A stretch of DNA of 64,000 bases from Candidatus Thalassarchaeum sp. (GTDB lineage: Archaea; Thermoplasmatota; Poseidoniia; Poseidoniales; Thalassarchaeaceae), in contig JAKURL010000003.1 of assembly GCA_022449345.1 (NCBI GenBank), positions 34,082 to 98,081 on the forward strand. The letters are read 5' to 3'. The translations under genes were made by a program, and so were the position numbers. Positions within the stretch are counted from its first letter, which is position 1. Each line of letters opens with the position of its first letter. The notes below the pieces were generated by a model that did not search any database, had not been told where the DNA came from, and was given only the letters and a program-made list of their open reading frames with translations. Shown one piece after another: positions 57,555 through 64,000 of this stretch.

Positions 57555-57845
57555 ATGGTTGACCCGTACGATATTATCCAGATGCCATGGATCACTGAGA
57601 AGACTCTCGAAGCTCGCCGAGTCGCAGACGAGGAAGGCGGTTACAGAGAGAATAACAACAGAATAGAATTCATAGTAAGGCGCGAGGCGACTAAGGCAGA
57701 GATTAAGGCCGCTGTAGAGGAACTATTTGATGTCCAGGTCGCTAAGGTCAACACGAAGATTACTATCACTGGTAAGCACGCATCCGTGCGCCTTGCCGAT
57801 GGCTACGATGCGGAGGAAGCGGCGCTAAAGCTCGGGGCGTTCTGA
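57555..57845 (+). CDS. rpl23: Ribosomal protein uL23
   Basis: ITEKTLEARR...IEFIVRREATKAEIKAAVEELFDVQVAKVNT. Confidence 0.96.
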   Translation: MVDPYDIIQMPWITEKTLEARRVADEEGGYRENNNRIEFIVRREATKAEIKAAVEELFDVQVAKVNTKITITGKHASVRLADGYDAEEAALKLGAF

Positions 57846-57857
57846 TGAGGTGATTTC

Positions 57858-58574
57858 ATGGGTAAGCGCACACGTTCACAACGCCGCGGTTCAAGTCCAA
57901 AGAATCAGGTTTCGAGCCACAGATTCCCTGCGGCTAATCGTCTTCCACGCGTAAGAGAGAAGATGGGCGAGGTTACAGATCTCATCCACAGCGCGGCTCA
58001 CACCGCTCCTCTTGCTCGAGTAAAGTTTGAGGATGGAACAATCGCTCATATTGCCGCACCAGAAGGCATCTCAGTCGGTCAAGAACTAGCCTTTGGAGAC
58101 AATGTAAGCCTTCGACCCGGCAACGTTACCAAACTATCGGAGATTCCTGAGGGGACTCCAATCTGTAATGTCGAGGCTCGACCAGGAGATGGTGGCAAGT
58201 TCGCTCGCTCTGGTGGAAATTCTGCAGTACTTGAAACCCGAATGGGTGACAATGTCAGAATCCGAATGCCTAGCGGTTCGATGAAGGATCTTCCAGCATC
58301 TTGCCGTGCTACAATTGGTGTACTCGGTGGACACGGCCGTACCGATAAGCCACTGATGAAGGCCGGTGCAGCCCACTATCGTGCAAAGGCACGAGGAAAG
58401 CTCTACCCAACAGTAAGCGGTGTCGCGATGAACCCAGTAGACCACCCTCACGGTGGAGGAAACCATCAGGCGGTTCACGGACCGAACTCAGTTAGCCGCA
58501 ATGCGCCACCGGGTCAGAAGGTAGGAAACATCGCCCCACGCCGAACTGGACGTGGAAGGACAAGGGAGCAGTGA
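57858..58574 (+). CDS. rpl2: Ribosomal protein uL2
   Basis: GVAMNPVDHPHGGGNHQ. Confidence 0.98.
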   Translation: MGKRTRSQRRGSSPKNQVSSHRFPAANRLPRVREKMGEVTDLIHSAAHTAPLARVKFEDGTIAHIAAPEGISVGQELAFGDNVSLRPGNVTKLSEIPEGTPICNVEARPGDGGKFARSGGNSAVLETRMGDNVRIRMPSGSMKDLPASCRATIGVLGGHGRTDKPLMKAGAAHYRAKARGKLYPTVSGVAMNPVDHPHGGGNHQAVHGPNSVSRNAPPGQKVGNIAPRRTGRGRTREQ

Positions 58575-58584
58575 GGTGTGAGAA

Positions 58585-59085
58585 ATGGCCCGCAAATCGA
58601 AGAAGATGTTCCGCTCACCTAAGACTGCACGCCGTCAGGCTCGTAAACGCCGCTCAACTATTGCTGAGCGCCGTAAGAAGGAGTTCCTATGGCGTGGATT
58701 GACTATGGAAGAGTTGAACGTTCTTCCACTATATCCTCCTGAGGACGATCCGGAAGCACCGTGCATTGCAACTCTAATGCCTTCTCGTGCCAAGAGATCA
58801 CTATCTCGTGGTTTGTCCGAGGAAGCTGAGAAGTTCCTAGACAAGGTCCGAGCAAATGCTGGCTCAAAGATGGTCAAGACACACTGCCGAAGTATGTACG
58901 TCCTGCCTGAGATGGTGGGTTCAACAATAGGCATCCACAATGGTCGTGACTTTGTCAGGGTCGATATAATTCCAGAGATGATTGGACACGCCTTGGGTGA
59001 GTTCGCTCCAACCCGTAGATCGGTGACACACACCGGTCCAGGTGTAGGTGCTACTCGGTCAAGTAAGCACGTGGCATTGAAGTGA
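58585..59085 (+). CDS. rps19: Ribosomal protein uS19
   Basis: GIHNGRDFVRVDIIPEMIGHALGEFAPTRRSVTHTGPGVGATRSSK. Confidence 0.97.
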   Translation: MARKSKKMFRSPKTARRQARKRRSTIAERRKKEFLWRGLTMEELNVLPLYPPEDDPEAPCIATLMPSRAKRSLSRGLSEEAEKFLDKVRANAGSKMVKTHCRSMYVLPEMVGSTIGIHNGRDFVRVDIIPEMIGHALGEFAPTRRSVTHTGPGVGATRSSKHVALK

Positions 59086-59095
59086 GGTGAAAAGG

Positions 59096-59623
59096 ATGAG
59101 TCGAATTTCAGGAGAGCCACAATCCGGATACACTCAGTTGCTTGAGGGGTCCAACCTAGCTACTGCTCGTGCAGTCAACCTAGACATCCACCACAAGCAT
59201 TGCTACCAAATTGCCAAGTTCATTCGCGGAATGAATACGGTTGATGCCATTGAGTACTTGGAGAAGGTGATGGACAAGAAGAAAGCAATCCCCTACACCC
59301 GCCGATCAAGAAAGGGCAAAGGTGGCAATACAATGGCAGGTCACCGAAAGGGCAAGATGGGTCCAGGCCGCTATCCATACAAAGCCTCTAGAGAATTCAT
59401 CAAACTGATTAACAGCGCTATGGAGAACGCCCGCCAGCGCTACGACACAATCGATGCTGAGGACATGGTGATTACTCATTGTGCCGCGCACAGAGGCCAA
59501 ATTCACAGTGGTTGGAAGCCACGCGCACGAGGACGCGCGACTCCGAAGAACCACTACCAAGTGAATCTCGAGATTTTCCTCGAACACTTCGGCGATGAAG
59601 AGGATGAGGAGAACGAATTCTGA
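59096..59623 (+). CDS. rpl22: Ribosomal protein uL22
   Basis: Operon position; RGMNTVDAIEYLEKV; HCAAHRGQIHSGWKPRARGRATPKNH. Confidence 0.96.
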   Translation: MSRISGEPQSGYTQLLEGSNLATARAVNLDIHHKHCYQIAKFIRGMNTVDAIEYLEKVMDKKKAIPYTRRSRKGKGGNTMAGHRKGKMGPGRYPYKASREFIKLINSAMENARQRYDTIDAEDMVITHCAAHRGQIHSGWKPRARGRATPKNHYQVNLEIFLEHFGDEEDEENEF

Positions 59624-59633
59624 GGTGAAGATG

Positions 59634-60431
59634 ATGAGTAAGACAAACACAATTCGAAACATCGTTCACCGCAATATTGAGCGCCAGCTGGTTCGTGAGT
59701 ATCTCTTGAAGGAGACCGAGCGCGCTGGCTTTGGTGGACTAGAATTCAACCGAACACCCGATGGAACCAAGATTACTCTGCAAGCTGAGCAAGTTGGCCG
59801 AGTGATCGGCCGAAGGGGTAAGGTAATTCACGAACTCCAGCGCAGACTGCAGAATGACTTCAATCTAGAGAAGCCTCGCCTTGAGGTTAATGAAATTGAG
59901 GAGCCACGACTAAACCCACAGGTAATGGCAAGCCGTCTAGCATCATCTCTTGAGCGAGGCTGGTTCTTCCGCCGTGCTGGTCACAGCACTTCACAAAACA
60001 TCATGGATGCTGGCGCGCGTGGTTGTTTGATTATCCTCTCAGGAAAGATTTCAGGGGCTCGCCACAGAGTTCAGAAGTTCCAGAAGGGGCACATCAAGTT
60101 CTGTGGAGAGACTGCCCTCGAATTGATGGATGAAGGATTTTCCACAGCCGTCAAGAAACTGGGGACAATTGGTTGTACAGTACGAATTATGCGACCAGGA
60201 GCTAAGTTGCCACACGAGATTACTATTCAAGATCGACAAGAATCAGGTCTAAGTCCAATCGAAGAGGTCTCTATGCTGGAAATCCCAGACGATGAGCCAG
60301 AAGAGGCACCTCAGGTCGAAGAGTCCGAAGTTGCGGATGCCGAGGAAGTCGTCGACAGCGTTGTAGAAAAGATGGCTGAGATGGAATCTGAGGCCTCTGA
60401 AGAATCAACAGATGCAGGAGAGGAGGAGTGA
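59634..60431 (+). CDS. rps3: Ribosomal protein uS3 with acidic C-terminal tail
   Basis: KH motif GRVIGRRGKVIHELQ; GARGCLIILSGKISGARHR. Confidence 0.97.
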   Translation: MSKTNTIRNIVHRNIERQLVREYLLKETERAGFGGLEFNRTPDGTKITLQAEQVGRVIGRRGKVIHELQRRLQNDFNLEKPRLEVNEIEEPRLNPQVMASRLASSLERGWFFRRAGHSTSQNIMDAGARGCLIILSGKISGARHRVQKFQKGHIKFCGETALELMDEGFSTAVKKLGTIGCTVRIMRPGAKLPHEITIQDRQESGLSPIEEVSMLEIPDDEPEEAPQVEESEVADAEEVVDSVVEKMAEMESEASEESTDAGEEE

Positions 60432-60433
60432 AA

Positions 60434-60637
60434 ATGGCACAAATCAGGTCTAGAGATATTGACCAGATGAACCCTGAGCAGCGCGAGCGTCGCCTCGCTG
60501 AGCTGAGGGAGGAACTTCTCCAACTACGTGCTCAGCAAGCGCTTGGAGGTTCATCCTCCAACGCGGGCGCATACAAACAGACACGAAGGAGCATTGCACG
60601 TCTTCTGACGAAGATGTCCGAGGAGAATAAGGAGTGA
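60434..60637 (+). CDS. rpl29: Ribosomal protein uL29
   Basis: RDIDQMNPEQRERRLAELREELLQLRAQQA...RRSIARLLTKM. Confidence 0.95.
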   Translation: MAQIRSRDIDQMNPEQRERRLAELREELLQLRAQQALGGSSSNAGAYKQTRRSIARLLTKMSEENKE

Positions 60638-60642
60638 ACCAA

Positions 60643-60942
60643 ATGGCAGGTATTTGCAATCTATGTGGTTTGCCTGATGAACTATGCATCTGCCAAGAAA
60701 TAGCCAAAGAACAACAGAAAGCAATCATTTCAACAGTTAGAAGGAGGTATGGAAAGATGGTAACGATGGTAGAAGGAATCGAGGATTCCGCTATCGATAT
60801 TGGAAAACTAGCAAAGCTACTCAAGAGTGCTTGCGCTAGTGGTGGCACAGTAAAGGGCCGCACCATCGAACTCCAAGGCGATCACAAGAAACGTGTCGCA
60901 AAGGTCCTCGAACAGAATGGATACCAAGTGGAGGTGCGCTGA
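60643..60942 (+). CDS. Translation initiation factor aIF1 (SUI1 family)
   Basis: ICNLCGLPDELCICQE N-terminus; SACASGGTVKGRTIELQGDHKKRVAKVLEQNGY. Confidence 0.95.
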   Translation: MAGICNLCGLPDELCICQEIAKEQQKAIISTVRRRYGKMVTMVEGIEDSAIDIGKLAKLLKSACASGGTVKGRTIELQGDHKKRVAKVLEQNGYQVEVR

Positions 60943-61200
60943 ATGAGTATCATGCATGCACCTTGGTTGGCCCGAGAGATTCATGTTGTGGAAAGCCGAG
61001 ACCCTACCCTTGTTGGCGTCACTGGAATGATAGTCGAGGAAACTCGCAGGACGCTGAGAGTCCGAACACCGAGTGGAGAGGTCACTTTGCCCAAGGACGT
61101 AATCACATTCACAATCGATTCCGAAAAGGACGAAATTGACGGTGCTGCTGTCACACAAAGACCAGAGGATCGCATCAACCGAAGATACAGGAGGAACTGA
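60943..61200 (+). CDS. rnp1: RNase P protein component 1 (Rpp29/Rnp1)
   Basis: ARE...DPTLVGVTGMIVEETRRTLRVRTPSGEVTLPKDVITFTI between aIF1 and uS17. Confidence 0.92.
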   Translation: MSIMHAPWLAREIHVVESRDPTLVGVTGMIVEETRRTLRVRTPSGEVTLPKDVITFTIDSEKDEIDGAAVTQRPEDRINRRYRRN

Positions 61201-61202
61201 AA

Positions 61203-61535
61203 ATGAAAGACATTGGAGTAGACGTCCCCGCCCCTGAGAGTGAATGGGATGGTGACGAAAATTGCCCATTCTACGGTAGCCTAAGGCTACGAGGGCAAAT
61301 CATCGAAGGAACTGTATCATCTGTTGGAATGAGTAATTCGATTATCGTTCAGCGTGAGGTAACTCGGTACATGAAGAAATACGAGCGCTACGAGAAGAGA
61401 ACCCGCAGATATGCTGCACACCTACCGTCTTGTATTGGCGAGGTTGCTAGCGGCGATTATGTCCGAATCATGGAATGCAGACCGCTTTCGAAGACGGTCA
61501 AATTCTGCGTAATTGAGAAGGGGGATTCTGAATGA
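61203..61535 (+). CDS. rps17: Ribosomal protein uS17
   Basis: CPFYGSLRLRGQIIEGTVSSVGMSNSIIVQREV. Confidence 0.95.
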   Translation: MKDIGVDVPAPESEWDGDENCPFYGSLRLRGQIIEGTVSSVGMSNSIIVQREVTRYMKKYERYEKRTRRYAAHLPSCIGEVASGDYVRIMECRPLSKTVKFCVIEKGDSE

Positions 61536-61930
61536 GAGGAGTAGCAGGAAGGTCCACCGCTGGATTGCCTAGTATGGCTAGGATGGATTGTGTAGACAAT
61601 ACCGGTGCAAAGGTTGTGCAATTGATTACTGTCCTGAAGAAGGGTGGCGTTGCTCGCCGATATCCTTCAGCTGGAGTCGGAGATATGATTCGTGTAACAG
61701 TTCGTCGAGGAACTCCTGAGACTCGCCGTCAAATATTCAACGCGGTTATCGTACGTCAGAGGCGTCCTTTCCGCCGAGTCGATGGGACTTGGGTACAATT
61801 CGAAGACAACGCCTGTGTCATTACGAATGAGCGCGGCGATGTCAAGGGGTCCGATATCAAGGGGCCAGTAAGCCGCGAAGCAGCTGAGCGATGGCCTAGG
61901 ATTGCCGCAACGGCAAAGCAGATTGTGTGA
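61532..61930 (+). CDS. rpl14: Ribosomal protein uL14
   Basis: MDCVDNTGAKVVQLITVLKKGG; GDMIRVTVRRGTPETRRQIFNAVIVRQRRPFRRVDGTWVQFEDNACVI. Confidence 0.97.
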   Translation: MRGVAGRSTAGLPSMARMDCVDNTGAKVVQLITVLKKGGVARRYPSAGVGDMIRVTVRRGTPETRRQIFNAVIVRQRRPFRRVDGTWVQFEDNACVITNERGDVKGSDIKGPVSREAAERWPRIAATAKQIV

Positions 61931-61940
61931 GGTGTCAAGA

Positions 61941-62378
61941 ATGGTAAGCAAGAAAGCAGGAAAACAACGTCAGGCACAAACCGACGCCCCGATTCACGTC
62001 CGAAGGAAGCGTATTCGTGCGCGACTAGTAACCGATGATCCAGAACTGGCATTGATTCGCACAGTTACAGTTAGAGTCGGCGATGAAGTAGAAGTTCTGC
62101 GTGGAGATTTCGGATTCCCAAACAGTGTCAAGGCCGATTCCCGCGGAAAGAGACTTGGGCAATCGCGTGGACGCGCAGGCGTCAAGTCAAGCATCGTTGG
62201 TGTAGACACAAAGAGCGGATATGTATTCGTTGAGGGTGTTACAACCAGCACCGCTGACGGAAAGGAAGAGGCTCTACCAATTCACCCATCTAACCTAATT
62301 GTCACCAAGTTGTACGATGCTGACCCACTGCGCATCAAACGCATTATGGAGAAATCAAATGGAGGTGCTGAACAATGA
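61941..62378 (+). CDS. rpl24: Ribosomal protein uL24
   Basis: RTVTVRVGDEVEVLRGDF; IHPSNLIVTKL. Confidence 0.94.
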   Translation: MVSKKAGKQRQAQTDAPIHVRRKRIRARLVTDDPELALIRTVTVRVGDEVEVLRGDFGFPNSVKADSRGKRLGQSRGRAGVKSSIVGVDTKSGYVFVEGVTTSTADGKEEALPIHPSNLIVTKLYDADPLRIKRIMEKSNGGAEQ

Positions 62379-63073
62379 GCAGTAGCCACATGAAGAGATT
62401 GACAATGCCAAGAAGTTGGCCACTTACTCGAAAGACCAACATTTGGGTCCAGAAGCCTAACCCTAGCGGTCACAGCGATGAGATGTGTATGCCCCTCGGA
62501 ATCATTCTGCGTGACGTCCTCGGCCTTGCTCATTCAGGGAGAGAGGCGAAGCGCATGGTTGCAACTCGCAAGGTCCTAGTCGACGGTAGAATCGAAACCG
62601 ATGCCGGTCGCGGTGTTGGACTGATGGACGTTCTGACCGTAGGAGAAGACCACTATCGATGCGTTCTCGATGAGAATGGCAAGCTTCGATACCGCTCAAT
62701 TCCGGCAAAGGATTCCGGAAGCAAACTTTGCCGTGTAATGGGTAAGACCACAATTCGTGGAGGTAAGACACAGATTCACCTACACGATGGAAGAAACATT
62801 ACTGTCGATGATGCAAAGCAATACAATTCAGGAGATACACTGGTGATTTCACTACCAGATCAAGCAGTCGCTGGACACCACGCTTTCTCAGAGGGAGTTC
62901 TAGCATACCTAACTGGTGGTAGCCACATCGGCAGCACTGCAAAAGTCGTCTCAAAGGATGTAAAGCGCTCATCCAAGGCTAACGAGGTACAATTCGAAGA
63001 ATTTGGAACCGTTGCTGATTACGTATTCGTTATCGATTCCGAGAAGGATCTACCATTGGAGGTGGAGGCTTGA
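62375..63073 (+). CDS. rps4e: Ribosomal protein eS4
   Basis: HMKRLTMPRSWPLTRKTNIWVQKPNPSGHS, LGIILRDVLGLAHSGREAKRM. Confidence 0.97.
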   Translation: MSSSHMKRLTMPRSWPLTRKTNIWVQKPNPSGHSDEMCMPLGIILRDVLGLAHSGREAKRMVATRKVLVDGRIETDAGRGVGLMDVLTVGEDHYRCVLDENGKLRYRSIPAKDSGSKLCRVMGKTTIRGGKTQIHLHDGRNITVDDAKQYNSGDTLVISLPDQAVAGHHAFSEGVLAYLTGGSHIGSTAKVVSKDVKRSSKANEVQFEEFGTVADYVFVIDSEKDLPLEVEA

Positions 63074-63597
63074 GCGATACAGTCAACCCAATGTTGACCC
63101 CTCGAATTGCTAAGGTCACCGTGAACATCGGTGTCGGCGAGGGTGGAGCGCGTCTACAACTCGCTGAGCGAGTTCTTGAGTTGCTGACCAGTATGAAGCC
63201 AGTTCGAACCCTAGCAAAGAGCACCAACCGTGATCTTGGAACTCGCGAAGGAGCGCCTATTGGTTGCAAGGTAACCATTCGTGACCCCGCAACAATTGAA
63301 TCATTCCTCAAGGATGCATTCTGGGTAAGAGAGAACACTCTCCCAGCATGGAACTTTGACCAATCCGGCAACCTATCATTTGGTATCGCCGACTACACTG
63401 ATTTCCCAGAGCAGAAGTATGACCCAGACATTGGTATCTTCGGCATGGACATCAACATCGTATTCGAACGCCCAGGTCACAGGGTATCTCGCCGTCGCCG
63501 CCGTGCGGCCAAGGTTGGGGTGCCACACCGAGTAGGCAAGACCGAGTCCATGGAGTGGTTCAAAGAACACTTCGGACTTACCCTTGTGGAGGAGTGA
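63070..63597 (+). CDS. rpl5: Ribosomal protein uL5 (TTG start)
   Basis: VTVNIGVGEGGARLQLAERVLELL; DYTDFPEQKYDPDIGIFGMDINIVFERPG. Confidence 0.96.
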   Translation: MSDTVNPMLTPRIAKVTVNIGVGEGGARLQLAERVLELLTSMKPVRTLAKSTNRDLGTREGAPIGCKVTIRDPATIESFLKDAFWVRENTLPAWNFDQSGNLSFGIADYTDFPEQKYDPDIGIFGMDINIVFERPGHRVSRRRRRAAKVGVPHRVGKTESMEWFKEHFGLTLVEE

Positions 63598-63600
63598 AGC

Positions 63601-63753
63601 ATGGCAAGAGATCACGGAGAAAGTATCGGCAGAAGCGAGGGATGCCGCCGCTGCGGGCGCAAGCGCGGAATGATTCGCCGACACGGCCTCAGATTGTGCC
63701 GCCAATGCTTCCGAGATGTGGCCCCACAAATCGGTTTCAAGAAGTATAAATGA
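63601..63753 (+). CDS. rps14: Ribosomal protein uS14
   Basis: Read directly: [50 protein letters not shown]; CxxC...CxxC. Not in the ORF track. Confidence 0.95.
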   Translation: MARDHGESIGRSEGCRRCGRKRGMIRRHGLRLCRQCFRDVAPQIGFKKYK

Positions 63754-63764
63754 GGTGACAAAGG

Positions 63765-64000
63765 ATGCAATTTGACCCATTGAGTGACGCTTTCGTTCGC
63801 ATCTTTAACGCGGAGCAAGCAGGACATTACGAAGTGACTGTTAACCCAGCTAGCAAGCTTCTAGGAAGCATGCTCTCAATAATGCAACAGTCAGGATACG
63901 TAGGTGAATACCAGACGATCGAGGACAGTCGTGGAGGAGGATTCCGTGTAGAGTTGATTGGAGCGATCAACCGCTGTGGTGTAATCAAGCCACGCCACTG
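63765..64000 (+). CDS. rps8: Ribosomal protein uS8, N-terminal part (runs off right edge)
   Basis: MQFDPLSDAFVRIFNAEQAGHYEVTVNPASKLLGSMLSIMQQSGYVGEYQ; follows uS14. Confidence 0.92.
   Translation, partial: MQFDPLSDAFVRIFNAEQAGHYEVTVNPASKLLGSMLSIMQQSGYVGEYQTIEDSRGGGFRVELIGAINRCGVIKPRH

Noticed and set aside
1-64000. CRISPR arrays, IS elements, integrases, prophage genes, toxin-antitoxin pairs
   Set aside because: No regularly spaced direct repeats, transposase/integrase motifs or phage structural genes were recognised; the window looks like stable chromosome.

Overview
This 64 kb window looks like a euryarchaeal chromosome segment, most likely Marine Group II (Ca. Poseidoniales) or a close relative. 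The assignment is inferred from archaeal primase (PriS), thermosome, ABCE1, aIF1, Rnp1, eS4 and the euryarchaeal ribosomal gene order. From left to right it carries: grpE (partial) and ABCE1; three squalene-synthesis genes resembling bacterial HpnD/HpnC/HpnE; sucCD; a nucleotidyltransferase; an SF2 helicase; priS; tpiA; an unannotated eL41 gene; tRNA-Arg and tRNA-Ala; a five-gene peptide ABC transporter; an MFS gene; a three-gene glutamate synthase; secreted and membrane proteins; an intron-containing tRNA-Trp; an S8 protease; an aminotransferase; a large surface protein; the thermosome; an odd SdhB/SdhE-like pair; a Hef-type helicase; and the uL3-uS8 ribosomal operon (partial at the right edge). 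The observations I consider most novel are: (1) an oligopeptide ABC transporter whose ATPase subunit has two hydrophobic, apparently membrane-spanning insertions inside its nucleotide-binding domain, with a further insertion in the DppC-like permease; (2) a ferredoxin-flavodoxin-SdhB fusion followed by an SdhE/HdrB-like protein, in which both succinate-dehydrogenase-like modules have lost most or all Fe-S ligand cysteines; (3) a tRNA-Trp intron that reads as a C/D box guide matching C34 and C39 of its own tRNA; (4) an AN1-like zinc finger separated from the upstream ORF by a single in-frame stop; (5) a 35-codon eL41 gene absent from the ORF track. All family assignments were made by eye from motifs; no database search was run.
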